Shown: positions 24,966-33,603 of the stretch, in pieces | Layout of the letters: every line of letters begins with the position of its first letter | How positions within the stretch are numbered: the stretch's first letter is position 1 | Origin: Mesorhizobium sp. B2-3-4 | Lineage (GTDB): Bacteria; Pseudomonadota; Alphaproteobacteria; Rhizobiales; Rhizobiaceae | Assembly: GCF_006442315.1 (NCBI RefSeq) | Contig: NZ_VFVY01000014.1 | Coordinates: 1-64,000 of the forward strand | Direction of reading: 5' to 3' | DNA length: 64,000 nt | Notes under the pieces: generated by a model | Database searches by the model: none | Seen by the model: the letters and a program-made list of their open reading frames with translations, nothing else | Told to the model about the DNA's origin: nothing | Translations under genes and position numbers: made by a program

Positions 24966-27854
24966 TTGACGAATTTCCTGCGAAACGGGCCGTTGTTCGC
25001 CTTTGTCCTCGCGACAATGCTGGTGCTGTGCGCCGCTTCATCGGCGTTTGCCGTCGAACCGATCAAGATTGCCCGCGACGATGTCGCGCTCGACCTGTCG
25101 CGCGCCGTCGAAATCTATCGCAACCAGGGTGAAAACTTCCAGGTGTCGACCGCGCCCGGGCCGGACGGCATCGTGCGGCGCATCGAGGTCGAGGCCAACG
25201 ATGCCCGCTCGACCGGCGACTGGGCGGTGTTCGCGCTCGCCAACACCACCGACCAGCAGCTCGACCGGCTGATCGTCGCGCCGCATTTCCGCCTGGTCAA
25301 TTCCGGCATCTTCTGGCCGGATCTCGGCTCGACGCGCATCGCCGCCATCACGCCCAGCGAAGGCTTCGCGCTCGACCGCCAGACCAGCCCCGACGCCGAC
25401 GTGTTCCGGGTGACGCTGAACCCCGGCACGGTGATCACCTTCATCGCCGAACTCGCCTCGCCGAAGCTGCCGCAGGTCTATCTCTGGGACCCGGAATCCT
25501 ACAAGGACTCCGTCAATTCCTACACGCTGTTCCGCGGCATCGTCATCGGCATCGCCGGCCTTCTGGCGCTGTTCCTGACCATCCTGTTCGTCGTCAAGGG
25601 GACCTCGATGTTCCCGGCGACAGCCGCACTCGCCTGGGCAGTGCTTGCCTATATCTGCGTCGATTTCGGCTTCCTCAACAAGGTCATCGAGATCTCGCCC
25701 GGCAATGAGCAGATGTGGCGAGCCGGAACGGAGGTGGCGCTGGCGGCGACCTTCGTGGTGTTCCTGTTCGCCTATCTCAACCTCAACCGGTGGCACGGCC
25801 ATTTCAGCTATGGCGCGCTGGTCTGGATTCTGGGCCTGTTGCTGATCGCCGGCGTCGCCATCGTCGACCCCGCCGTCGCCGCCGGTATCGCCCGCATCTC
25901 GTTCGCCGCCACCGCGTTGACCGGGCTCGGCCTCATCATCTTCCTCGGTATTCGTGGCTATGATCGCGCGATCATGCTGGTGCCCAGTTGGGTCATGGTG
26001 CTGTTGTGGCTGTGCGGATCGTGGATGGCGATCACCGGCATGCTCGACAACGATATCGCCCAGCCGGCGCTCGGCGGCGGCCTGATCCTGATCATCCTGC
26101 TGATCGGCTTCACCGTCATGCAGCACGCCTTTGCCGGCGGCGCCTTGCATCAGGGGCTGTTCTCCGACCTTGAGCGGCAGGCGCTGGCGGTGGCAGGATC
26201 GGGCGATACGGTGTGGGACTGGGACGTGTTGCGCGACCGCGTCGTCACCAAGCCCGATGTCAGCCTGCAGCTCGGCCTTGCCCCCAACAGCCTGGGAGGT
26301 GCGGCGCGCAACTGGCTGCCGGTACTGCATGCCGATGACCGCGACACGTTCCGCACGACGCTCGACGTGGTGCTGGAGCATCGCCGCGGCAAGGTGGCGC
26401 AGAATTTCCGCCTGCGCGGCGCCGACGGGCACTATCACTGGTTTGCCCTGCGCGCCCGGCCGGTGATCGGATCGGACGGCGAGGTCATACGCTGCGTCGG
26501 CACCATGGTCGACGTCACCGAACAGAAGAAATCCGAGGAAAGGCTGCTGCACGACGCCGTGCACGACAATCTGACGGGCCTGCCGAACCGCGAATTGTTC
26601 ATGAACCGGCTGGAGGCGATCATCTCTATCGCCCGCACCGAGGAGAAGGTGCGCCCGACCGTCTTCGTCATCGACATCGACCGCTTCAAGCAGGTCAATG
26701 ACGGGCTCGGCATCTCGGCCGGCGACACCATCCTGCTCACCATAGCGCGGCGCCTGCATCGTCTGCTGAAGCCGAAGGATTCGCTGTCACGCTTTGCCGG
26801 CGACCAGTTCGCTCTGATGCTGCTGTCCGAGCAGGACCCCGCCCGCATCGCCGGCGTGGCCGACGCCATCAAGCATGCGATCAACAACCCGATCACCTTC
26901 GCCAAGCGCGAGATCGTGCTGACCGCCTCGATCGGCCTGATCACCTGGACCTCGGCCCAGACCTCGGCCGAGGACATGGTCAAGGACGCCGAGCTCGCCA
27001 TGCACCAGGCCAAGCGCTTCGGCGGCGATCGCATCGAGCCGTTCCGCCCGGCCTTCCGCACCGTCGGCACCGACCGGCTGCAGTTCGAATCCGATCTGCG
27101 GCGCGCCATCGAGCGACGCGAATTCACGCTGGCCTACCAGCCGATCGTGCGGCTGGAGGATGGCAGCGTCGCCGGCTTCGAGGCCCTGTTGCGCTGGGAC
27201 CATCCGCGCCGCGGCATGATCCCGCCGGCCGATTTCATCCCTGTCGCCGAAAGCTGCGGACTGATCGTGCAGCTTGGCCTGTTTGCCATGCAGCAGGCGG
27301 CGGAGGATCTCGCCGGGTGGCAAAAGCAGATCGGCGACGCGCCGCTATCGGTCTCGGTCAACCTGTCCAGCCGCCAGCTCATCCGCCGCGACCTGGTCAG
27401 CGACGTCCGCTCCGTCATCGCGCGCGCCAATCTGAAACCGCGTTGTTTCCGGCTCGAACTCACCGAGTCCCTGGTCATGGACAACCCCGAGCAGACGGCC
27501 CATGTGCTGACCAAGCTGAAGCAGCTCGGCATCGGGCTGTCGCTGGACGATTTCGGCACCGGCTACTCCTCGCTCGCCTATCTCACGCGTTTTCCGTTCG
27601 ACACGATCAAGATCGACAAGAGCTTCGTCGACGACAACACGCCCAAGCGCGCGGTGTTGCTCAAATCCATGGTCAACATGGCGCATGAGCTCGGCCTGTC
27701 GGTGGTCGCCGAGGGCATATCGGACGAGCGCGACGCGCTGGAGCTGCGCCAGATGGGGTGCGAGTATGTGCAGAGCTTCATGTTCGGCGCGCCGATGCCG
27801 GGCGATCAGGTGCTGAAGACGCTGAAAGAACAGTATCCGCTGACGCAGGCCTAG
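24966..27854 (+). CDS. 7TM-PAS-GGDEF-EAL protein, probable c-di-GMP phosphodiesterase
   Basis: 962 residues from a TTG at 24966 with AAGGA seven bases upstream. Order: signal peptide (to ~30), periplasmic domain (~30-185), seven or eight membrane helices (~190-395, a 7TMR-DISM-like plan), PAS (~405-520), GGDEF (~530-690) and EAL (~700-955). The cyclase signature is RFAGDQF, with Gln replacing the metal-binding Glu, so synthesis is doubtful. The EAL domain keeps its key residues: GFEALLRW, ELTES, DDFGTGYSS, IKIDK and VVAEGI. I infer a membrane sensor that degrades c-di-GMP. It ends the thrC cluster. Confidence 0.9.
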   Translation: MTNFLRNGPLFAFVLATMLVLCAASSAFAVEPIKIARDDVALDLSRAVEIYRNQGENFQVSTAPGPDGIVRRIEVEANDARSTGDWAVFALANTTDQQLDRLIVAPHFRLVNSGIFWPDLGSTRIAAITPSEGFALDRQTSPDADVFRVTLNPGTVITFIAELASPKLPQVYLWDPESYKDSVNSYTLFRGIVIGIAGLLALFLTILFVVKGTSMFPATAALAWAVLAYICVDFGFLNKVIEISPGNEQMWRAGTEVALAATFVVFLFAYLNLNRWHGHFSYGALVWILGLLLIAGVAIVDPAVAAGIARISFAATALTGLGLIIFLGIRGYDRAIMLVPSWVMVLLWLCGSWMAITGMLDNDIAQPALGGGLILIILLIGFTVMQHAFAGGALHQGLFSDLERQALAVAGSGDTVWDWDVLRDRVVTKPDVSLQLGLAPNSLGGAARNWLPVLHADDRDTFRTTLDVVLEHRRGKVAQNFRLRGADGHYHWFALRARPVIGSDGEVIRCVGTMVDVTEQKKSEERLLHDAVHDNLTGLPNRELFMNRLEAIISIARTEEKVRPTVFVIDIDRFKQVNDGLGISAGDTILLTIARRLHRLLKPKDSLSRFAGDQFALMLLSEQDPARIAGVADAIKHAINNPITFAKREIVLTASIGLITWTSAQTSAEDMVKDAELAMHQAKRFGGDRIEPFRPAFRTVGTDRLQFESDLRRAIERREFTLAYQPIVRLEDGSVAGFEALLRWDHPRRGMIPPADFIPVAESCGLIVQLGLFAMQQAAEDLAGWQKQIGDAPLSVSVNLSSRQLIRRDLVSDVRSVIARANLKPRCFRLELTESLVMDNPEQTAHVLTKLKQLGIGLSLDDFGTGYSSLAYLTRFPFDTIKIDKSFVDDNTPKRAVLLKSMVNMAHELGLSVVAEGISDERDALELRQMGCEYVQSFMFGAPMPGDQVLKTLKEQYPLTQA

Positions 27855-27886
27855 AGACCTTCGACATCCGGTTCGTCGCGCACCGA

Positions 27887-28777
27887 CTATCGTTGCGGGT
27901 GCCACAGCGCGTTCACCAATGCGGACAACGCCGCCGGCTGAAGCTGACGGCTGGGATAGTACAGGAAGAAACCGGGGATTGGCGGCGTCCAATCCTCCAG
28001 GACACGGACAAGCCGTCCCTCCGCGATATGCTCGGCGACTTGCTCCTCATAGGCAAGGCCGAGACCAACACCAGCGACCGCCGCCTCAATCACCAGATGA
28101 GTATCGTCGATGATGAGCGGGCCGCTGACGCTGACCGTGACCGGCTTTCCGCCATGCTCGAATTCCCATCGGGATGGACCGCCGGGAAGGCGCAGCGCTA
28201 TGCATCGATGATCATTGAGATCCGTCGGCTTTTGCGGAATGCTTCGTGACCAGAAATAACCGGGCGATCCCACGACAGCCAGCCGCAATTCCGGCGTGAG
28301 GCGCACCGCGATCATGTCCTTCTGAATGTACTCGCCGAGCTGGATACCGGCATCGAACTCGCCGGCAACGAGGTCGACAGGGCCTGTCACGGTGACAATG
28401 TCGAGAACGATGTCGGGGTAGGCTTCGGCGAATGCCGCCAGCCGTGGCAGCAACACCATGACGGCGGCCGAGCGTGACATCACAATTCGAAGGCGGCCCG
28501 CGGGGCCGCGGCCGAGGCTTCGCGCCCCGTCAAGGGCCGCGGCGATCTGCTCAAGCGCCGGAGACAGGTCCTTCAGGAGAGCGGCCCCGGCAGCGGTCGG
28601 CGCGACGCTCTTCGTCGTTCGAGCCAGAAGCCGCAGCTCGAGCCGCTGCTCAAGCCCGCGGATCGTGTGGCTCAGCGCGGACTGGGACACGCCCAGTTTT
28701 GCCGCCGCCCGTGTAAAGCTTCGTTCCCGGGCGACCATCGCGAACGCAGCGAGTTCGTTCAGCTCGCTTCTCATCAT
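27887..28777 (-). CDS. LysR-family regulator of the divergent MBL gene
   Basis: 296 residues. N-terminal helix-turn-helix: SFTRAAAKLGVSQSALSHTIRGLEQRL; C-terminal effector domain with DIVTVTGPVDLVAGEFDAGI, IAVRLTPELRLAVVGSPGYF and AAVAGVGLGLAYEEQVA. It belongs to the same large LysR branch as the regulator at 7.9 kb. It starts 97 bases from the divergent metallo-hydrolase, and a perfect inverted repeat overlaps its start codon, which suggests autoregulation together with control of the MBL gene. Confidence 0.9.
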   Translation of the reverse strand: MMRSELNELAAFAMVARERSFTRAAAKLGVSQSALSHTIRGLEQRLELRLLARTTKSVAPTAAGAALLKDLSPALEQIAAALDGARSLGRGPAGRLRIVMSRSAAVMVLLPRLAAFAEAYPDIVLDIVTVTGPVDLVAGEFDAGIQLGEYIQKDMIAVRLTPELRLAVVGSPGYFWSRSIPQKPTDLNDHRCIALRLPGGPSRWEFEHGGKPVTVSVSGPLIIDDTHLVIEAAVAGVGLGLAYEEQVAEHIAEGRLVRVLEDWTPPIPGFFLYYPSRQLQPAALSALVNALWHPQR

Positions 28778-28797
28778 TCATGAATATCACTCATGAA
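28777..28797. promoter_or_regulatory. LysR-type operator candidate
   Basis: TTCATGA, seven bases, TCATGAA: a perfect inverted repeat of 7-bp arms, fitting the T-N11-A logic of LysR boxes. It abuts the start codon of the LysR gene and lies about 80 bases before the MBL start, where the regulator could act on both promoters. Confidence 0.5.
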
Positions 28798-28874
28798 GCC
28801 TTGCCATGCAATGGGTCTATCCTCATGGATGACGCTGTCCTAGGTTTGATCCGCAACGGCAGTTTGAGGTACCC

Positions 28875-29666
28875 ATGATCATAACATCGCGCAGCGACAA
28901 TTTCCTCGGCTTCACCACGGGCGCCTGGAGGGTCTGGTCGCTCTCGGACGGCTATATCGAGATGCCGGCGGACCTGCTGCGGGATCCGCGCAACAAGCCG
29001 GTGCCGCAGGTCGCGCAGGCGGGAGCGCTGCGCCTTTCCGTCAATTGCTTTGCGCTTGCGGGTCCCGGCGTTGACGGTATCCTGATCGACAGCGGGGGAG
29101 GAAACTGGGCTTCCACGACAGGACGCCTCGAGCAGACATTGGCCGAAGCCGGCATCGATCCTGCCTCGATCATAACCCTGGCGCTCACCCATGCCCACCA
29201 GGATCATGTGTACGGGCTTCTGGCCCGGCGCGACTGGGTGCTCTTTCCGAATTTGCAGGCGATCGTCATTGCCGAGGAGGCTGTCGAGAGCTTTGCCGCC
29301 GAAACAGGCCTTGCGCGGTTCCAACCCTTGTTGAAGCCCGTGCGGAATGGCGAACAGGTCGCTGAGCGGCTGACAGCGGTTGCCCTGCCGGGTCATGCTC
29401 CCGGTCACACCGGCTACGCGTTCGACACGAAAGAGGATCGCTTCCTGTTTTTCGGGGACGTGGTTCATGTGCCAGCCCTGCAGTTTGGCGATCCTGCGTT
29501 GAGCTGGGGTTACGACGACGATCAAACGATCGCGCGTGCAACACGGCAGGAGGTTTTCCGCGACGCCGCCGAGGCTGGAACGTGGGTCGCCGGAGCCCAC
29601 CTTGGCTGGCCGGGCGTCGGCCGCGTGATGCGTGAGGGCGGAGCTTACCGCTATGAACCGGCATAG
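28875..29666 (+). CDS. MBL-fold metallo-hydrolase
   Basis: 263 residues. The metallo-beta-lactamase zinc motif is HAHQDH (in LTHAHQDHVYG), with LIDSGGG before it, GHAPGHTGYAF carrying the next histidine, FFGDVVH with the bridging Asp, and AGAHLGWPG with the last histidine. Relatives include lactonases (quorum-quenching), glyoxalase-like and arylsulfatase-like enzymes; the substrate cannot be read. No signal peptide, so probably cytoplasmic. Divergent LysR gene and operator suggest induction by its own substrate or product. Confidence 0.88.
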   Translation: MIITSRSDNFLGFTTGAWRVWSLSDGYIEMPADLLRDPRNKPVPQVAQAGALRLSVNCFALAGPGVDGILIDSGGGNWASTTGRLEQTLAEAGIDPASIITLALTHAHQDHVYGLLARRDWVLFPNLQAIVIAEEAVESFAAETGLARFQPLLKPVRNGEQVAERLTAVALPGHAPGHTGYAFDTKEDRFLFFGDVVHVPALQFGDPALSWGYDDDQTIARATRQEVFRDAAEAGTWVAGAHLGWPGVGRVMREGGAYRYEPA

Positions 29667-29729
29667 CGTATAACCACGCCGGACATCGGATTTCGCCTGT
29701 CTAAGCAGCGCTTGCGTCGCCGCCAGGGA

Positions 29730-30338
29730 TTAGGCGTGTCCGGCGGCCAGGCTCAAATGCGCGAGGTCGATGCCGATCGAGGCGAGAATCCGGTCGTATT
29801 TGCGCTCTATGTCGGCATCGAAAAGCAATTCCGGCGTCGCCGGGCAAGTCAGCCAGCCATTCTCGGCGATCTCGGTTTCCAGCTGACCGGCGCCCCAACC
29901 GGAATAGCCGAGCGCCATCAGCGCGTGGCGAGGGCCGCGTCCCGACGATATCGCGCGCAATATGTCGACGGTCGCCGTCAGGCAGATGTCGTCGGAAACG
30001 GTGAGCGAGGATTCCACGCGATAGTCGCCCGAATGCAGGACGAAACCCCGGCTGCGGTCGACGGGCCCGCCATTGCGCACGACGAAATCGCGTGCCTGTG
30101 CCGGCAGGCGGATCGCCTCCTGCTCGTTCATGATGCCGAGCTGCACCAGAAGGTCCGGGAACAGCATCTGCTGCGTTTGGTTGATGATCAGCCCCATCGC
30201 GCCTTCATCGCTGTGGGCGCAGATGTAGATGACCGAGCGCGTGAAACGGTCGTCCTTCATGCCGGGCATGGCAATCAGGAACTGATCGTCGAGAAAGCCG
30301 CTGCCGGCGGCTGTCTTCTTGTGGCGCAACAAATCCAT
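29730..30338 (-). CDS. UPF0301 (YqgE/AlgH) family protein
   Basis: 202 residues from the ATG at 30338, which matches where the family begins; the frame is open to a GTG at 30443. Seen: FLDDQFLIAMPGMKDDRFTRSVIYICAH, GAMGLIINQ, VRNGGPVDRSRGFVLHS and ALGYSGWGAGQLETEI, all typical. AlgH in Pseudomonas affects alginate; the general function of the family is unsettled. No signal peptide. Converges on the MBL gene and diverges from the DsbD-like gene. Confidence 0.9.
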   Translation of the reverse strand: MDLLRHKKTAAGSGFLDDQFLIAMPGMKDDRFTRSVIYICAHSDEGAMGLIINQTQQMLFPDLLVQLGIMNEQEAIRLPAQARDFVVRNGGPVDRSRGFVLHSGDYRVESSLTVSDDICLTATVDILRAISSGRGPRHALMALGYSGWGAGQLETEIAENGWLTCPATPELLFDADIERKYDRILASIGIDLAHLSLAAGHA

Positions 30339-30510
30339 GCCGGGAAGGGTAACGTGTTTCCCCGGCGCCGAAAAGATGTGCGGCACCGGATTCGACCAAA
30401 GCCCATATTGCGAGGCCGGCCTTGGCTTAGCCGCGAAGGTCACGCAAATATGATATCAGCACGACCATGAAATCATTGCGCGGCCACGAACGGACGATCA
30501 AATCACGCCC

Positions 30511-31317
30511 ATGCAAAGCTTGAAAATCCTGTTGCTCGGTGCCGCCATCGGCCTGGCGGCCGCCCTCCCCGCCACCGCCTCCTCATCGGCCTGGTACAGC
30601 AGCGAAGGCGGCAAGGTGCGGCTGGTGACATCAGGCAAGCCCGACGATGCCGGCCGTATCCAGGGCGTTCTCGATATCGCACTCAAACCCGGCTGGAAGA
30701 CCTATTGGCGCGACCCCGGCGACGCGGGTGTTCCCCCACAACTCGACATTTCGGCCAGCACCAACATCGCCGATGCGACATTGTCGTTTCCCGCCCCCCA
30801 GCGCCATGACGATGGCTATGGCAAATGGGCCGGCTACAACTATCCCGTTTCGCTGCCGGTGACGTTCACGCTGGCGACACCGAACCAGCCGGCCGTCATC
30901 GATGCCAACATCTTTCTTGGCATTTGCGAGACCATCTGCATCCCGGTGCAGACACGGCTGAGCGTCGATCCCGCTTCCGATCCCGACAATGCCGATGACG
31001 CGGCACTGGTGAAGGCAGGTTTCACCGCATTGCCGGCGCCGGCCAAGCCTGATTTCGGCATCAACGTGCTACCGGGCGATCACGAGACGCTGGTTGTCGA
31101 GGCAAGTTTTCCCGGCGATCCGGAAGCAGCGGATTTCTTCGTCGCCGGCGAGCGCGACTATATGTTCGGTACCCCGTCGCGGGTGGAAAAGGGCGGCAAG
31201 TTGATCTTCACCGTGCCAATCCTCGATCGCCCTTCGACGACGCCGACGGATGGCGGGCTCCACTACACGCTGACGAGTTCGGCCGGCGCGGTCGAAGGGC
31301 TGCTGCCCTTCCCTTGA
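30511..31317 (+). CDS. periplasmic DsbD N-terminal-like domain protein
   Basis: 268 residues with a Sec signal peptide (cleavage near ATASSS, residue 25). The mature part matches the DsbD alpha domain: KPGWKTYWRDPGDAGVPP, the aromatic YGKWAGYNYPV segment and a redox pair in FLGICETICIPVQTRL (C-x3-C). Full DsbD also has a membrane electron carrier and a thioredoxin end; both are absent here. It may receive electrons from a separate membrane partner. A peroxiredoxin gene follows after 78 bases. Confidence 0.85.
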   Translation: MQSLKILLLGAAIGLAAALPATASSSAWYSSEGGKVRLVTSGKPDDAGRIQGVLDIALKPGWKTYWRDPGDAGVPPQLDISASTNIADATLSFPAPQRHDDGYGKWAGYNYPVSLPVTFTLATPNQPAVIDANIFLGICETICIPVQTRLSVDPASDPDNADDAALVKAGFTALPAPAKPDFGINVLPGDHETLVVEASFPGDPEAADFFVAGERDYMFGTPSRVEKGGKLIFTVPILDRPSTTPTDGGLHYTLTSSAGAVEGLLPFP

Positions 31318-31395
31318 TGGCGCCGTGATGGTTGCAGGAAGCCGCCGAGTTCGCTACGCAAGCACGCGTCCTTCCCCATCCCAAGCGAGGAATTC

Positions 31396-31878
31396 ATGAT
31401 CATCTCCGTCGGCGACAAGCTGCCCGAAGCGACCTTCAAGACCATGACCGACGACGGCGCCAAGCCGATCGCGTCGGCCGAGATTTTCCCGGGCAAGAAA
31501 GTGGTGCTGTTCGGCGTTCCCGGCGCCTTCACGCCAACCTGCAGCAACAACCACCTGCCCGGCTATCTCGAAAACCGTGACGCGATCCTGGCGCGCGGCG
31601 TCGACACGATCGCCGTGGTCTCGGTCAACGACGTCCACGTCATGGGCGCCTGGGCGCGCTTCACTGGCGGCGAAGGCAAGATCCTGTTCCTCGCCGACGG
31701 CAATGGCGATTTCGCCAAGGCGGTGGGCCTCGACGCCGACTATTCCGGTGGCGGGATGGGGCTGCGCTCGAAGCGGTTTTCGATGATTGTCGACGACGGC
31801 AAGGTCACCGCGCTCAATGTCGAGACCAAACCCGGCGTCGACGAGTCCGGCGCGGCGCATATTCTGGGCCAGCTCTGA
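31396..31878 (+). CDS. peroxiredoxin, Prx5/AhpC-TSA type
   Basis: 160 residues; GAGGA lies just before the ATG. The peroxidatic cysteine is in GAFTPTCSNNHLPGYL near residue 49, preceded by KKVVLFGVPG and followed by VSVNDVHVMGAW. The Prx5 subfamily uses glutathione/glutaredoxin or thioredoxin to reduce hydrogen peroxide and alkyl hydroperoxides. No signal peptide: cytoplasmic. It is not clear that it shares a message with the DsbD-like gene upstream. Confidence 0.93.
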   Translation: MIISVGDKLPEATFKTMTDDGAKPIASAEIFPGKKVVLFGVPGAFTPTCSNNHLPGYLENRDAILARGVDTIAVVSVNDVHVMGAWARFTGGEGKILFLADGNGDFAKAVGLDADYSGGGMGLRSKRFSMIVDDGKVTALNVETKPGVDESGAAHILGQL

Positions 31879-31958
31879 TCCGCGAGGGCCGCTCGGGCGA
31901 GGCCGCAATGGCTGGCCTCGCCTGGCTGCAGAACTGCCGGCTTTCGGGGGATTCCGCA

Positions 31959-32435
31959 ATGTTTGACATCTTTTGGCGCGCCATCGCGATTGGCGTCGGC
32001 GCCACAGTCCTGATGGATATCTGGGCATTCTTCCTGCACAAGGCGTTCGGCCAGCCCCGGCCGAACTGGGGTCCGGTCGGCCGCTGGGTCTGGCATCTCA
32101 GGGACAAGGTGTTCCACGACGATATCGGCAAAGCCGCGCCTTACACGCATGAGCATGCCCTTGGCTGGGCCTTCCATTATTTCGTCGGCATCGCCTACGG
32201 CATCATCCTGGTGATGCTGGCGGGCGCGGGCTGGCTGGCAGCACCGACATTCCTGCCCGCCTTCATCCTCGGCATGGTCACCGTCGGCGCCGGCTGGTTC
32301 TTGCTGGCGCCGGGCATGGGCGCCGGCTGGGCGGCCTCGAAGCGGCCGAACCCTATGCTGATCCGCGCGCTCAACCTGGTCTCGCACACGGTGTTCGCGC
32401 TCGGCCTCTACGGCACGGCGCTGCTGATCCGCTAA
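31959..32435 (+). CDS. DUF2938 membrane protein
   Basis: 158 residues from the ATG at 31959 (GGGGGA upstream). Four hydrophobic helices (about 5-25, 70-92, 95-118, 134-156) separated by a charged, aromatic loop containing QPRPNWGPVGRWVWHLRDK. The conserved pattern GVGATVLMDIWAFF and HALGWAFHYFVGIAYG is that of DUF2938. Inner-membrane protein of unknown function. It ends five bases before the relic ParE toxin gene on the other strand. Confidence 0.8.
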   Translation: MFDIFWRAIAIGVGATVLMDIWAFFLHKAFGQPRPNWGPVGRWVWHLRDKVFHDDIGKAAPYTHEHALGWAFHYFVGIAYGIILVMLAGAGWLAAPTFLPAFILGMVTVGAGWFLLAPGMGAGWAASKRPNPMLIRALNLVSHTVFALGLYGTALLIR

Positions 32436-32439
32436 ATAG

Positions 32440-32751
32440 CTAGAACAGGTGGCTCAAATCTCGCCGCCCGTCCACCACACGGACGATTTCAACCCACTCG
32501 ACTAGACCATCTTCCGTGTCTGGAACCGTTTCGTATGGCAAGACAAATGGCGCCTCCACGAGCATTCGTGCGGATGGCCTGATATCCGATCACCTGACAC
32601 CCATGCGCGGCTGGTCTGCAAGCTGCATGGCTCGCGCTTCCAACTGATCATAATGGCGATCGGCCGCCCGTATGTTTTCGCTGCCTATGGTCACATAAAT
32701 ATCGATGAGGTCGGCCTTTGCCGCCGGTGACCGGACCAGCCTAACGGCCAT
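32440..32751 (-). pseudogene. ParE-family toxin, broken by an internal stop
   Basis: Translated from the ATG at 32751, the frame reads as a ParE/RelE-fold toxin: MAVRLVRSPAAKADLIDIY, then ADRHYDQLEARAMQLADQP and RMGVR. A TGA follows at 32590-32592, and the same frame then continues SDIRPSARMLVEAPFVLPYE and ends VDGRRDLSHLF at a TAG. ParE family members normally have Arg at the position of the stop, so a single C-to-T change (CGA to TGA) would explain it. The product would be 53 residues without the C-terminal catalytic-like half, so the toxin should be inactive. It overlaps the end of the antitoxin relic by 11 bases, the normal parDE order. Confidence 0.85.
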
Positions 32752-32984
32752 GCGACGAGGCTTCCGTCAGCTTTCGCCGGGCTTCCTTTCGCAACGCGTC
32801 GAAATCCACCAGCTCCGGCCTGCCGCTCGCCTTACGTTCATCCCACGCCTGTCTTAGCCGGCGGATATCGTCACGCCGCAGTTCGCGCTTAGCCAGCCAG
32901 TCACGCACCGCTTCCCGCACAATCTCGTTTGCGGTTGGCATACTCGCCCGCTTCGACAGCCTCTCGCATGAGGGACCCTGTCAA
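32741..32984 (-). pseudogene. ParD-family antitoxin, frameshifted and lacking its N-terminus
   Basis: From 32984 or 32969 the frame reads MREAVEAGEY and then goes wrong; one base later the next frame continues ANEIVREAVRDWLAKREL and KEARRKL to a TAG at 32741. Together these are one ParD ribbon-helix-helix antitoxin split by a one-base insertion near 32937-32940. The opening beta strand expected before MREAVEAG is missing, because the frame begins inside the stop of the upstream phosphatase gene (TTGA overlap). A start at 32941 gives only 66 residues without the DNA-binding strand. Antitoxin function is probably lost. Confidence 0.8.
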
Positions 32985-33559
32985 GGCAGCCTGTCGATCG
33001 GCTGCCAGCCGTGCAGGACGCGGCGCGCAGCGATGTCGAACGCAAAATAATTGCCGCCGCCCGCCGGCTGGTCGCTTTCGCGGCTGATGCCAGCGCCGCT
33101 CAGCCAGAGCAGCAGGAGCGTGCCGACACCGCCATGCCCGACAAAGGCGATGTCTCCAGCGCTGCCTTCATCGAGCACGGCCTGGATCTCGCCGGCGATG
33201 CGCTGCTGCGCGTCGATGGCCCGCTCCCGGCCGCGAATGCTTTCATGCGGATTGGCGAAGAACCGATCGGCCACCACCTCGAACTCCGCAGGCGGCAAGA
33301 AGCCGGTCGCCGAGCGGTCGTTCTCATGCATCCGCTCCCTTACCTGCACCTCAAGGCCGAGATGCCGCGCGAGCACTTCGGCGGTTTCAATCGCCTTGCG
33401 CTCGCCTGACGACACCACACGCCCGATCGATGCGATCCACGGCTGGTTCAGCATTGCGTGCGCCCTCGCCCGGCCGACTTCGGACAGGCCCCAATCCGGC
33501 ACCGGAATGGCGGCATCGATCTGAACCTGAGGATGGGTGACGTAGTAGGCAAGCGGCAT
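32981..33559 (-). CDS. histidine phosphatase family protein (phosphoglycerate mutase-like)
   Basis: 192 residues. The phosphohistidine motif is altered: YYVTHPQVQID stands where the family has RHGxxxxN, so the catalytic His is kept while Arg and Gly are not. Other parts fit: LSEVGRARA, VVSSGERKAIETAEVLA, and the second His in IAFVGHGGVGTLL. It may still be a phosphatase, perhaps for small phosphates or phosphoproteins. It starts 45 bases after rnhA on the same strand, at the tail of the thrB-rnhA run. Confidence 0.78.
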   Translation of the reverse strand: MPLAYYVTHPQVQIDAAIPVPDWGLSEVGRARAHAMLNQPWIASIGRVVSSGERKAIETAEVLARHLGLEVQVRERMHENDRSATGFLPPAEFEVVADRFFANPHESIRGRERAIDAQQRIAGEIQAVLDEGSAGDIAFVGHGGVGTLLLLWLSGAGISRESDQPAGGGNYFAFDIAARRVLHGWQPIDRLP

Positions 33560-33603
33560 GACAGAGGCGCCTCGTCCGGTCGTGGGTCGTTACGACCGGA
33601 AGC

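Noticed and set aside
25038..26759. 573-codon open frame opposite the GGDEF-EAL gene
   Set aside because: Antisense shadow, rich in Asp/Gly/Arg with no recognised motif.
32741..32941. 66-residue frame as an intact ParD antitoxin
   Set aside because: The preceding MREAVEAGEY segment lies one frame off and the N-terminal DNA-binding strand is absent, so this is the back half of a frameshifted gene.
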